From: Candidatus Fermentithermobacillaceae bacterium
GTDB taxonomy: Bacteria > Bacillota > Sulfobacillia > Fermentithermobacillales > DUSS01
NCBI GenBank assembly: GCA_020725645.1
Contig: DYEQ01000029.1
Location: 1 to 43,108, forward strand
DNA length: 43,108 nucleotides
Reading direction: 5' to 3'
A program made the position numbers and the translations under genes. Positions 8,384 through 16,131 of this stretch are shown here, piece after piece. Within the stretch, counting starts at the first letter, position 1, and every line of letters begins with the position of its first letter. The notes beneath the pieces are model-generated. The model saw only the letters and a list, made by a program, of their open reading frames with translations, was not told where the DNA came from and did not search any database.

Positions 8384-10489
8384 TCAGGTCGAACGGCGTA
8401 CCCGGAAATACCCCAGTTTCTCCATGAGCTTCACGTATTCCACGACGAGCTCGGTCCCACGCAAGCCAGTTTCCGCCTCGATGAGCGCGGATACCTGAAG
8501 AGCATTCCTCCTGCCATCGCTCCAGTAGCCGATGTACGGAAGGAGCCTTCTTCGCTTCTCCCATTTCCTGTTGAAGGATTCCCAAGCTTCAAGATGCTCC
8601 CGGGGAATACCCGACGAACCCCGTATGGACACGGGCCCGCGGAATACGCGCTCGGGGATAATGGAGCGAGCTTCGGACACCAGCTCCGGAAGTTCTCCGG
8701 AAACGGGGGTACCCAAGAGGTCTTCCAGGCTAGGCAAGGCCTTTTCCCCGGCGCCGGTTTGGTTGCCCCGGTTCTGCGGGCTTTCCGCTTCGAGAAGTGC
8801 AAGGGTGGATAGCCCTCTTTTCCATACGGACTCGGTAGTACGACGGATTTCCTCTTTCGCTTCGCGAATATGGCGTTCGAGATCAGGCGATGCGCCGAGC
8901 TCCCGAAGGCTTTCGACATCGAGGATCTTGCGCTCCTGGATGAAAGCGAGTCTCAAGGCGAGGAGGCGCGAGGCTCTTTCCGGAGATACCCCCTCTTTTC
9001 CCGGTACCGAAGAGGTCTTGGCGGTGACGGCCCGGAGGATCTCCTCGACGAGTTCGTTGGCCTCGTGGTGGTAGTGGGCGGCCATTTCCCCAGCTATAAA
9101 CGAAGCTTGGGCCGGGCCGGCCGAGGCCAGGAAGTAAAGGTAAGCTGCTGAAGCTACGCCGACCACATGAAGCATGTGGGGGTCGACCTTGTCGGGTGTG
9201 TCGTGGCTCGTGTGATAAAACTTGTCCGGCCACTGAATGAGCATGGGGCATCCTACGCCCACGGAGGGATCGGACCAAATATAATGGTCGCTTCCGCCCG
9301 AAAAAGGCGATACGGCCCACCGGAAAAGAGGATACGAAGCGGTGCCGGCGAGGTTTTGCGCTTCGAAAGCCAGCCGCTTCAGGACGGACCAGGCGACGTC
9401 CCCGGCGAAGGTGGCGGTGGCCCTGGGAGGCCTTTCGACCGTCAGAACCGACTCGCACAGTTCCTGGTTTTCCCCCACCATGTCGAGGTTGATGGCAGCT
9501 TTTGCCCGGGGGATCTTGTCCTCGTTTGCGGCCAGGTAAGCGTAAGTCCCCGTCATCTCGGGGACCCACAGAAAGCGCATTCCCCGGGGCGGCCTAGGAA
9601 GCTTTCCCGTAGAGATGAGGCGCTGTAAAACGGCAGCTACTTCGATAAGAGCTCCCGCGCCCGAGGCGTTGTCATTGGCGCTGGGAGAAGGGTGGCAAAG
9701 GTGGGCCATGGCTACAACTTCGTCACCGGTGTTCCCCGGGATGAAGGCCTCCACAACTTCGATGGTGCCCTCATAGAATCTGGTTCGTACCTTGGCGAAA
9801 ACTTCCACGGGAGCTTTGGCGGACTTCAAGAGCTTCCTCAAATCCTCGCCCTTCTTGGGGGATATGACGAAGCCGAATCCGAAGCTTGAGGGGTCCGTCA
9901 CCTCTTCGGGCCAAAAGGAGACGTATTGAACAGCATCGGGGATGTCCATTCTGTGTCTCACCGGAGGAAATTCGTTCATGTTGTCCAGGACGATTCCCAG
10001 GGCGCCCCGTTCCTCCACGGCCAGTTGCCGGATTCTGTTGGCGTCGCCCGAGGAAAACACCACTTTGCCCTTGACGTCGATGCCCTCGTAGGAGGACGGG
10101 TCATCTCCCTTCTCCACGCAAGCCAGCTGGCACCTGACACCCTCAGGGGGCGTAGCGCCCGACCTCTGAACGAGGGAGACCGGGTTTTCCCTGAACGAAC
10201 ACAGTATCTCCGGCTGCCCTTCGGGGGGATAGAGCACGAGCAGAGCTTCTTCCACGTCCCATTCCATAAAACTCCGCTCAGACCAGAAACTCGGGCCCTT
10301 TTTTGCGGGGTACTGCAAGATCCGGGCTTCGAGGCCAGCACCGGCCAGGGAGCTTCTCACGTAATGGGCAGCTTTCCTGAATCCGGGGCTAGCTTGAATC
10401 CTGTGGAAGCTCGATATCTGCTCCACGTGCCGCCTGGCGACGGTACCGGAAAGTTCTCCCTTAATTTCGTCGATGATTTTCTCAAGCAT
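8384..10489 (-). CDS. M28-family zinc aminopeptidase with PA domain and C-terminal winged-helix-like domain
   Basis: This 701-residue cytoplasmic-looking protein has no signal peptide. A PA-like segment (about 115-235) contains GIDVKGKVVFSSGD and ERGALGIVLDN. The M28 metal site is complete: MAHLCHPS (His263/266), NDNASGAG (Asp273), VPEMTG (Glu311), INLDMVGE (Asp336) and YHTSHDTPDKVD (about 437-447). After residue ~620 a charged helical region ends in IGYWSDGRRNALQVSALIE and G-Y-F-R-V, which reads like a winged-helix or DUF4910/HTH_47-type tail rather than a PA or PDZ domain. It probably removes N-terminal amino acids from peptides inside the cell. AAAAGGA precedes the ATG. Transcribed alone, divergent from the rhomboid gene. 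Confidence 0.82.
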   Translation of the reverse strand: MLEKIIDEIKGELSGTVARRHVEQISSFHRIQASPGFRKAAHYVRSSLAGAGLEARILQYPAKKGPSFWSERSFMEWDVEEALLVLYPPEGQPEILCSFRENPVSLVQRSGATPPEGVRCQLACVEKGDDPSSYEGIDVKGKVVFSSGDANRIRQLAVEERGALGIVLDNMNEFPPVRHRMDIPDAVQYVSFWPEEVTDPSSFGFGFVISPKKGEDLRKLLKSAKAPVEVFAKVRTRFYEGTIEVVEAFIPGNTGDEVVAMAHLCHPSPSANDNASGAGALIEVAAVLQRLISTGKLPRPPRGMRFLWVPEMTGTYAYLAANEDKIPRAKAAINLDMVGENQELCESVLTVERPPRATATFAGDVAWSVLKRLAFEAQNLAGTASYPLFRWAVSPFSGGSDHYIWSDPSVGVGCPMLIQWPDKFYHTSHDTPDKVDPHMLHVVGVASAAYLYFLASAGPAQASFIAGEMAAHYHHEANELVEEILRAVTAKTSSVPGKEGVSPERASRLLALRLAFIQERKILDVESLRELGASPDLERHIREAKEEIRRTTESVWKRGLSTLALLEAESPQNRGNQTGAGEKALPSLEDLLGTPVSGELPELVSEARSIIPERVFRGPVSIRGSSGIPREHLEAWESFNRKWEKRRRLLPYIGYWSDGRRNALQVSALIEAETGLRGTELVVEYVKLMEKLGYFRVRRST

Positions 10490-10625
10490 GTCGGGTCATC
10501 CTTTTCTTCGGTTTGGCCAACGATCTTCTAAAAATGGGGGTAAAAGTCCTTCCGGGAATACCTGGAGGCGCCTCCGGACACGGAGTAGAATTCGTAATCA
10601 AAAGCTTGGAAAGGGGAATCGGGCT

Positions 10626-11315
10626 GTGATCCCGATAAGAGACACTCAAAGGCCCAGGTCGAGACCGTTCGTCAACTGGATCCTCATCATCCTCAACCTC
10701 ATGGTCTTCGCGTACGAATTGTCCCTGACCGAAGCGGAACTCAATTGGTTCATAACCAAGTGGGGAGTCATACCCAGGGTCATAACCAACCCGGGCGCTT
10801 TTTCCCCCGCGGTTCTCGCTCACACTTCCGGGCCCGCGTCGCTGATCACATCTATGTTCATACATGTGGGTTGGGTACACATCCTCGGCAATATGCTGTA
10901 CTTGTTCATTTTCGGAGACAACGTCGAGGACCTTTTGGGACATGGCAGGTACCTGCTGTTTTACCTCACAGCTGGAGTTGCGGCCGGGGTTGCCCATGTA
11001 ATTTCCGCGCCGCTTTCCAGGGTCCCGACCGTAGGGGCCAGCGGGGCGGTGGCGGGGGTGCTCGGCGCGTATTTCCTCAATTTCCCCCGTTCCCGGGTGC
11101 TGGCCGCTATACCTCTTGGGGTTTTCATCCCGGTGGTTGAGGTGCCCGCCATCATCTTCCTGTTCCTGTGGTTCGTAACGAATCTCTTGTCAGGGGCCGC
11201 GTCCCTTGGTGTAGCTGCTCAGGGCGGGGTCGCCTGGTGGGCTCATGTCGGAGGATTTGTCACGGGCATGGTCTTTTCCCTCGTGTTCAGACGTAGGAGA
11301 TTGCCTGCGGGGTAA
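10626..11315 (+). CDS. rhomboid family intramembrane serine protease
   Basis: The open frame reaches back to 10473, but the GTG at 10626 after AAAGGGGAA gives the usual start (MIPIRDTQRPRSRPFVNWIL) and 229 residues. Six or so membrane helices are visible. The catalytic serine is in VGASGAVAGVLGAYF and the catalytic histidine in AWWAHVGGFVTG; the L1/TM2 signature HILGNMLYLFIFGDNVED is also present. Rhomboids cleave helices within the membrane; the substrate is unknown. It is the first gene of a rightward run that leads into fbp and ruvX. Confidence 0.93.
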   Translation: MIPIRDTQRPRSRPFVNWILIILNLMVFAYELSLTEAELNWFITKWGVIPRVITNPGAFSPAVLAHTSGPASLITSMFIHVGWVHILGNMLYLFIFGDNVEDLLGHGRYLLFYLTAGVAAGVAHVISAPLSRVPTVGASGAVAGVLGAYFLNFPRSRVLAAIPLGVFIPVVEVPAIIFLFLWFVTNLLSGAASLGVAAQGGVAWWAHVGGFVTGMVFSLVFRRRRLPAG

Positions 11316-11355
11316 AACGTCTGGGAGCTGAGGTGCGCGGCGCTTGAGATGAGGT

Positions 11356-11406
11356 TTTCCCGGCTGGAAGGGAAACGGGGGCCCGCAGACGAATTCGTAT
11401 TCGTCT
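11356..11406 (+). other. two small hairpins between the rhomboid gene and fbp
   Basis: TTTCCC (11356-11361) pairs with GGGAAA (11370-11375), and AGACGAAT (11387-11394) pairs with ATTCGTCT (11399-11406) around TCGT. The second is followed only by TTCATC, so at most it is a weak terminator or an mRNA-processing or stability element in the fbp leader. Confidence 0.35.
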
Positions 11407-11433
11407 TTCATCACTAACCGGAGGGATGATTTC

Positions 11434-12534
11434 TTGGGACGCGTAACTCTTTCCGTGATCAAGGCGGACGTAGGTGGGTTTGTGGGCCATTCCGGCGTCC
11501 ACGAAGAGCTTTTGAAGAAGGCCCGTGAGACACTGGCCCAAAGAGGCAAAGACCTCCTCATCGACTTCTTCGTGACCCACGCCGGAGACGACATCGAGCT
11601 CATAATGACCCATCAACGTGGCGTGGATAACGCCGAAATCCATCGGTTGGCCTGGGACACCTTCGTGGAGTGTACCGGTGTGGCCAAAAAGCTGAAGCTT
11701 TACGGAGCGGGGCAGGATCTCTTGGCCGACACCTTCAGCGGAAACGTCAAAGGTATGGGACCCGGTGTGGCCGAGATGGAGTTCGAAGAGAGGCCGTCCG
11801 AGCCCGTCGTCATCTTCATGGCCGATAAGACCGAACCGGGCGCGTGGAATTTCCCGCTGTACAAGATGTTCGCCGACCCCTTCAACACCGTAGGCCTGGT
11901 CATAGACCCTAAGATGCACCTGGGTTTCGATTTCGAGGTCCACGATCTCATCGAGCACAAGAAAGTGGTTTTCCATTGCCCTGAAGAGATATACGACCTC
12001 CTTGTGTTCATAGGCGCGCCGGGCCGTTACTGTGTGAAGGCGGTCTATTCCAAAACTCTGGGGGGAGAGATCTGCGCTTGTTCCACCACCCAGCGGTTGA
12101 ACCTAATGGCCGGAAGGTATGTTGGAAAGGATGATCCGGTGCTCATCGTTAGAGCCCAGAGCGGCATGCCGGCCGTGGGGGAGGTGCTCGAGCCTTTTGC
12201 CCGTCCGCACCTGGTGGCCGGTTGGATGAGGGGGTCCCACTACGGTCCCCTCATGCCGTCGGGAATGGATGAGTCGCGTCCAACTAGGTTCGATGGGCCG
12301 CCCAGAGTTATAGCTCTGGGCTTTCAGCTCGCCGGAGGAAAACTGGTTGGACCTCAGGATTTCTTCAAAGACCGTGCTTTCGATGAAGCGCGCAGGCTGG
12401 CAAACCAGATCGCCGACTACATGAGGTCGCTTGGGCCCTTCGAGCCGCACAGATTGCCGCTGGATGAGCTCGAATATACTACCATGCCCGACGTGATGAA
12501 GAAACTCAAGGACAGGTTCATGCCCATTGACTGA
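11434..12534 (+). CDS. fbp: bifunctional fructose-1,6-bisphosphate aldolase/phosphatase (archaeal/thermophile type)
   Basis: The enzyme joins dihydroxyacetone phosphate and glyceraldehyde-3-phosphate and then dephosphorylates FBP to fructose-6-phosphate, committing carbon to gluconeogenesis. The start LSVIKADVGGFVGHS is diagnostic; further family blocks are DLLIDFFVTHAGDDIELIMTH, YGAGQDLLADTFSGNVKGMG, GAWNFPLYKMFADPFNT, SGMPAVGEVLEPF and GMDESRPTRFDGPPRV. Several Asp and Lys residues in these blocks bind magnesium and substrate. Length 366 aa is typical. TTG start, with GGAGG nine bases upstream. This type replaces classical FBPases in archaea and deeply branching, mostly thermophilic bacteria, and is the strongest lifestyle clue in the window. 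Confidence 0.94.
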   Translation: MGRVTLSVIKADVGGFVGHSGVHEELLKKARETLAQRGKDLLIDFFVTHAGDDIELIMTHQRGVDNAEIHRLAWDTFVECTGVAKKLKLYGAGQDLLADTFSGNVKGMGPGVAEMEFEERPSEPVVIFMADKTEPGAWNFPLYKMFADPFNTVGLVIDPKMHLGFDFEVHDLIEHKKVVFHCPEEIYDLLVFIGAPGRYCVKAVYSKTLGGEICACSTTQRLNLMAGRYVGKDDPVLIVRAQSGMPAVGEVLEPFARPHLVAGWMRGSHYGPLMPSGMDESRPTRFDGPPRVIALGFQLAGGKLVGPQDFFKDRAFDEARRLANQIADYMRSLGPFEPHRLPLDELEYTTMPDVMKKLKDRFMPID

Positions 12535-12586
12535 GGCTCGATAGAGCGGTCGCCGGCCTGCGGGGACGGCCGCTGTTAACGACGGG

Positions 12587-12614
12587 ATGATCCGAAACAG
12601 ATGATGCGAAACAG
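12587..12614 (+). repeat. 14-base tandem duplication across the aldo/keto reductase start
   Basis: ATGATCCGAAACAG (12587-12600) is immediately repeated as ATGATGCGAAACAG (12601-12614) with one mismatch. The second copy contains the start ATG-ATG of the reductase. The first copy starts a five-codon frame ending in TGA. It looks like a recent local duplication that duplicated the initiation region. Confidence 0.6.
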
Positions 12615-13551
12615 GGTACTGGGAAAAACGGGCATTCCGGTGTCGCCCTTCTGCTTCGGGACTCTGACCATGGGTCCCGGCCAGGCCAATCTCTCTTTGA
12701 AAGACGGCCGGGATCTCATCGCCTTCGCCCTCGAATGCGGCGTTAATTTCTTCGATACGGCGGAGCTCTACGGCACTTACGAGTACCTCGATTCCCGGGC
12801 GTTGCCCGGGTTGGACGGGGCGGTGATCGCTTCGCGAAGCTTCGCTGCGACCCGCAAGGACATGGCGAAGAGCCTTGACCTGGCCAGAAAATCCATGCAC
12901 AGAGATGTGGTAGATGTTTTCGGCCTTCACCAGCAGGAGTCTGGTCTCACTCTTAAGGGGCACCGGGATGCCATCGAGTTCCTTGCCGAAGCTAAGTTCC
13001 GGGGATGGATAAGGGCGATCATGGTTTCGACCCATCATGTGGCCTGTGTACGCGCCGTGTCCCTCATGGATGAGGTGGACGTGATTTTTGCCATTTTAAA
13101 CCTGGAAGGTCTCGGGATCAGGGACGGAACCAGGCAGGACATGGAAGAAGCGCTGGCGTTTGCGAGCTCGTGCGGCAAGGGCGTCTACATCATGAAAGCT
13201 CTTGGAGGAGGACATCTTTACGCAAGGGCCAGGGAGGCGCTGGAGTACGTTAGGGACCTTCCCTTCGTTTCTAGCGTCGCCGTGGGTGTGAAGTCCCGGG
13301 CGGAAGTCCTTTTTGCCTGTTCCGTCTTGTCCGGCGGGGAGGTTCCGCGGGCTGTGGAAGCCGAGACCCGCAGTGCTCCCAGGAGGGTCGTAGTGGAGGA
13401 CTGGTGCGCCGGCTGCGGTGAGTGTGCGAAAGTGTGCGGTTTCGGCGCGATCACCCTCGTGGCCGGCAAAGCTGCAGTGGACCCCGCCAAGTGTATGCTT
13501 TGCGGTTACTGCGCAAGAACTTGCCCGGATTTCTCCATAAAGGTGCTTTGA
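12601..13551 (+). CDS. aldo/keto reductase with C-terminal 2x[4Fe-4S] ferredoxin domain
   Basis: Residues 1-270 form an AKR barrel: VLGKTGIPVSPFCFGTLTMG, then GVNFFDTAELYG with Asp52 and Tyr57, and His110 in VFGLHQQ. The usual catalytic Lys is replaced by Arg in VIASRS. Residues about 277-316 are a ferredoxin module with two cysteine sets, CAGCGECAKVC and CMLCGYCARTC. Such fusions are common in anaerobic Bacillota and suggest electron transfer between a carbonyl/alcohol couple and iron-sulfur carriers rather than plain NADPH chemistry. The substrate is unknown. The start ATG lies in a small duplication (ATG at 12604 is the alternative). ruvX begins three bases after its stop, so the two genes are co-transcribed. 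Confidence 0.88.
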   Translation: MMRNRVLGKTGIPVSPFCFGTLTMGPGQANLSLKDGRDLIAFALECGVNFFDTAELYGTYEYLDSRALPGLDGAVIASRSFAATRKDMAKSLDLARKSMHRDVVDVFGLHQQESGLTLKGHRDAIEFLAEAKFRGWIRAIMVSTHHVACVRAVSLMDEVDVIFAILNLEGLGIRDGTRQDMEEALAFASSCGKGVYIMKALGGGHLYARAREALEYVRDLPFVSSVAVGVKSRAEVLFACSVLSGGEVPRAVEAETRSAPRRVVVEDWCAGCGECAKVCGFGAITLVAGKAAVDPAKCMLCGYCARTCPDFSIKVL

Positions 13552-13554
13552 AAA

Positions 13555-14028
13555 ATGGGCCGGATCATCGGGATAGACCTGGGTGACAGGCGGGTGGGGA
13601 TCTCGGTAAGCGATGATGCGGGGATGTTCGCCCACCCGCTTACCACCATTCAGTTCGCCGGCTGGGACCAATTGGTGGAGAAGATTGCCGGTCTAATGGA
13701 GGAGCACGGCGCTGATCTGGCGGTGGTGGGCATACCCAGGAACATGGACGGTAGTTTCGGCGACCGTTCCCGCGCCGCTCTGCGTTTTTCGAGGAAGCTC
13801 GCTTCGAGGACCGGAAAAACCGTCGTTACCTGGGATGAAAGGTTGACCACTTCACAGGCGAACAAAGAAATGATAGCCTTGGATAAGTCGAGACGGAAAA
13901 GAAGGTTGAAGATCGACCAGGTGGCCGCCGTTCTCATTCTCGAGGGATACATGCAAAGTCTCAGGTCGGGGGAAAAGGTTCGCTCCGGAGAGATGGAGGA
14001 CGACGAGCTTCCGGGAAGACCCCACTGA
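13555..14028 (+). CDS. ruvX: RuvX/YqgF Holliday-junction resolvase-like nuclease
   Basis: An RNase H-fold nuclease family linked to 16S rRNA 5' processing and proposed as a Holliday junction resolvase. GIDLGDRRVGISVSDD carries the first catalytic Asp, VVGIPRNMDGSFGDRS the nucleotide-fold loop, and TWDERLTTSQA plus KIDQVAAVLILEGYM the remaining acidic residues. 157 aa, including a short extra polar tail. AAAGGTG precedes the ATG. It is translationally close to the reductase upstream and to yrzB downstream; normally ireB would be its upstream neighbour. Confidence 0.93.
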   Translation: MGRIIGIDLGDRRVGISVSDDAGMFAHPLTTIQFAGWDQLVEKIAGLMEEHGADLAVVGIPRNMDGSFGDRSRAALRFSRKLASRTGKTVVTWDERLTTSQANKEMIALDKSRRKRRLKIDQVAAVLILEGYMQSLRSGEKVRSGEMEDDELPGRPH

Positions 14029-14042
14029 AAGGGTGAACTCCG

Positions 14043-14474
14043 ATGGAAGATTGGAACGACTCCGATTCCCTCATCGAACTCGAGGATGAAAACGGCCAGG
14101 TTCACAGGTTCTTCATGGTTTACGACCATTTGATGGCCGGCGGAAAGCAGTACGTCGTGCTCTTACCCGAAGAGGAGCGGGACTCGGATGAGCCCCTTGT
14201 GGTCATCTTGAGGCTGGACCGGGAAAACGAGGAGTACGTCCTCCACAACATCACCGACGACGATGAATGGGAACTCGTGTCGAAGGCGTGGGAAGAGGTG
14301 GAGATGGAAGAACTGCTTTCCGATGATGAAGAGGAGCTCGAAGAAGACGAGGAAGATTCCGGCGAAGACGAGTACGATGAATACGAAGAAGACGAACACG
14401 ACGAGGAAGACGACGAAGACGACGAAGACGATGAAGGTGACGAAGACGCTGAAAATCCCGGCGATCGTACTTAA
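14043..14474 (+). CDS. DUF1292 (YrzB-like) protein with a long acidic tail
   Basis: The first ~90 residues are the DUF1292 domain: SLIELEDENGQVHRFFMVY, QYVVLLPEE, and E-E-Y-V-L-H-N-I-T-D-D-D-E-W. Function in Bacillota is unknown, but the gene is conserved between ruvX and mltG, as here. Residues ~92-140 are almost only Asp, Glu, Gly and Tyr, encoded by GAAGACGA-like DNA repeats. This extends the protein to 143 aa against roughly 90-100 in relatives. The tail may bind cations or basic proteins, or be neutral repeat growth. AAAGGGTGA lies seven bases before the ATG. Confidence 0.85.
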   Translation: MEDWNDSDSLIELEDENGQVHRFFMVYDHLMAGGKQYVVLLPEEERDSDEPLVVILRLDRENEEYVLHNITDDDEWELVSKAWEEVEMEELLSDDEEELEEDEEDSGEDEYDEYEEDEHDEEDDEDDEDDEGDEDAENPGDRT

Positions 14475-14519
14475 ACCGCAGTTCTAACCCACCTCTCGAG
14501 GAAGTTGGGATAAGCCGGA

Positions 14520-15557
14520 ATGAAATCGGGGGATGTAGCTCTGACGAGGAGCCTTTGGAAGCGATACGGCGTGGGTATTTTCTTGTTGGCTGCTCTCGCT
14601 GTGACATCGCTGATAGCTTTTTTCACCGCATCCCCCCTTCCCCCCGACAGCTCCGGCGTCGTAGTGGTGGTTCGGGAAGGGTCCAGTACCTCCGAAATAG
14701 CTTCGGAGCTTTACTCCAAAGGGGTAATAAAAAGTCCTTTCCTGTTCCGGATGTTTGCGAGAATTCTCGGGACCCAGGGTCGTCTTCAGGCGGGGGAGTA
14801 CGTTTTCGAACCTGGGATGACCCTCTTCGACGTGATGTCCAGCATTTCCGAAGGTAGGGTCATCCATTACAGGCTTACCATACGCGAGGGATTGTCGGTC
14901 GAGCAAATAGCTATGGTGATCGAGGAGAGAGGTTTCGGTTCCAAAGAAGCTTTTCTCCGGGTGTGCGAAGACCCAGAACTGGTAAGGAAATGGGCGACTC
15001 CCGCGGAATTAGAGAAAACCAGGTACCCCGTGGAAGGGTACCTATTCCCGGACACTTACTACATAAGAAGGGGCCTTACCGAGCGGGACCTAGTGATCAT
15101 GATGATCAAAAGGTTTTCGCAGGTAGCAGGGGGGCTTCTCGAGAAGAACGCGGGCAAGCACGGTCTTTCTACGCACCAGATTGCAACCCTCGCATCTATC
15201 GTTGAAAAGGAAGCTGTTAACCCCGAGGAGAGGCCGGTTATTGCCCGAGTGTTTTTAAACCGGTTGAGCATCGGTATGAAACTCGACGCGGACCCTACGG
15301 TTCTTTACGCCGTGGGGAAGACTTCGGGAATTCCGCTCTACAGGGACCTGGCGTTTGATTCCCCCTATAACACTTATAAATACCCCGGCCTACCCCCTGG
15401 CCCTATTGCCAGCTTCGGGAAGGCTGCTCTGGAAGCGGTGATCAATCCCGCTTCCGTTGATTACCTTTACTTCGTATCCAAGAACGACGGGACCCACGCC
15501 TTCGCCCGGACCTACGAAGAGCACCTCAGAAACGTCAGGAAGTACCAGGGACACTAG
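14520..15557 (+). CDS. mltG: MltG endolytic murein transglycosylase
   Basis: MltG cuts nascent glycan strands and is thought to end peptidoglycan polymerisation. One N-terminal membrane helix (about residues 16-37) anchors it outside the cell. A LysM-like region (about 46-120) precedes the catalytic YceG domain, with the catalytic Glu172 in YPVEGYLFPDTYY and the conserved blocks TLASIVEKEA, LDADPTVLYAVG and NTYKYPGLPPGPI. 345 aa is normal. The ribosome site is weak. It closes the ruvX-yrzB-mltG unit, and sleB-ypeB follow after 77 bases. Confidence 0.95.
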   Translation: MKSGDVALTRSLWKRYGVGIFLLAALAVTSLIAFFTASPLPPDSSGVVVVVREGSSTSEIASELYSKGVIKSPFLFRMFARILGTQGRLQAGEYVFEPGMTLFDVMSSISEGRVIHYRLTIREGLSVEQIAMVIEERGFGSKEAFLRVCEDPELVRKWATPAELEKTRYPVEGYLFPDTYYIRRGLTERDLVIMMIKRFSQVAGGLLEKNAGKHGLSTHQIATLASIVEKEAVNPEERPVIARVFLNRLSIGMKLDADPTVLYAVGKTSGIPLYRDLAFDSPYNTYKYPGLPPGPIASFGKAALEAVINPASVDYLYFVSKNDGTHAFARTYEEHLRNVRKYQGH

Positions 15558-15565
15558 CTCTCCGG

Positions 15566-15596
15566 GAATAGCCACCTTCCCTCCCAAGACATCCTA
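15566..15596 (+). promoter_or_regulatory. SigG-like forespore promoter of sleB-ypeB
   Basis: GAATA (15566-15570) and CATCCTA (15590-15596) resemble the SigG -35 (GNATR) and -10 (CATNNTA) elements. The spacer is 19 bases, one longer than I recall as usual. The position, about 40 bases before the sleB start, and the known SigG control of sleB in B. subtilis support it. Confidence 0.5.
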
Positions 15597-15634
15597 TCTT
15601 CGATACCCGTTTGAGGAGGGAGGACAGGAAGACC

Positions 15635-16111
15635 ATGAACCGGTGGCTTTTTCCCCTGCTCATTTTGCTGCCAGTCGGCTTTGCGGCCCTTTTGTCCTCG
15701 GATATCCCCGTGATCTTCGCCGCTCCCGACCACGTCCTGGCAGCTCCCGAAAGCTGGTGGGACGAGGTCAGTCTGATATCCCGACTCATCATGGGAGAAG
15801 CTACGGGGGAACCCTTTGCGGGTCAGGTCGGCGTGGGTGCGGTCGTCCTCAACAGGACGAGGCATCCTCAGTTCCCCAACACCGTTCCAGGGGTCATTTA
15901 TGAACCCGGCGCCTTCGAGTCGGTATCAAACGGTCTGATATGGTCCAGGCCACCTTCGGCCGTGAATTATCGCGCGGCGGAGCTCGCCCTGAACGGCTGG
16001 GACCCGACGTACGGCGCCCTGTTTTTCTGGAATCCGGCGAAACCGGTGAGTCCCTGGATCTGGACGCGGATGATAATCACACAGATCGGAAGTCACGTCT
16101 TCGCTCGTTAA
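15635..16111 (+). CDS. sleB: SleB/CwlJ-type spore cortex-lytic enzyme
   Basis: The ATG at 15635, after GGAGGGAGGACAGGAAG, is chosen over a TTG at 15611. A signal peptide or anchor (LFPLLILLPVGFAALL) is followed by the Hydrolase_2 domain, with RLIMGEATGEPFAGQVGVG carrying the presumed catalytic Glu, then VVLNRTRHPQFPNTVPGVIY, FESVSNG and ALFFWNP. SleB is a lytic transglycosylase stored in the spore that degrades cortex during germination. At 158 aa it lacks the N-terminal peptidoglycan-binding repeat of B. subtilis SleB and is closer to CwlJ in size, but the signal peptide and adjacent ypeB favour SleB. Confidence 0.9.
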   Translation: MNRWLFPLLILLPVGFAALLSSDIPVIFAAPDHVLAAPESWWDEVSLISRLIMGEATGEPFAGQVGVGAVVLNRTRHPQFPNTVPGVIYEPGAFESVSNGLIWSRPPSAVNYRAAELALNGWDPTYGALFFWNPAKPVSPWIWTRMIITQIGSHVFAR

Positions 16112-16131
16112 ATAGAGGATGGTGAAGAAGC

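Noticed and set aside
12587-12604. Five-codon frame (ATG-ATC-CGA-AAC-AGA-TGA) before the aldo/keto reductase as a leader peptide
   Set aside because: It is simply the first unit of a 14-base duplication, with no ribosome site of its own and no attenuator structure after it.
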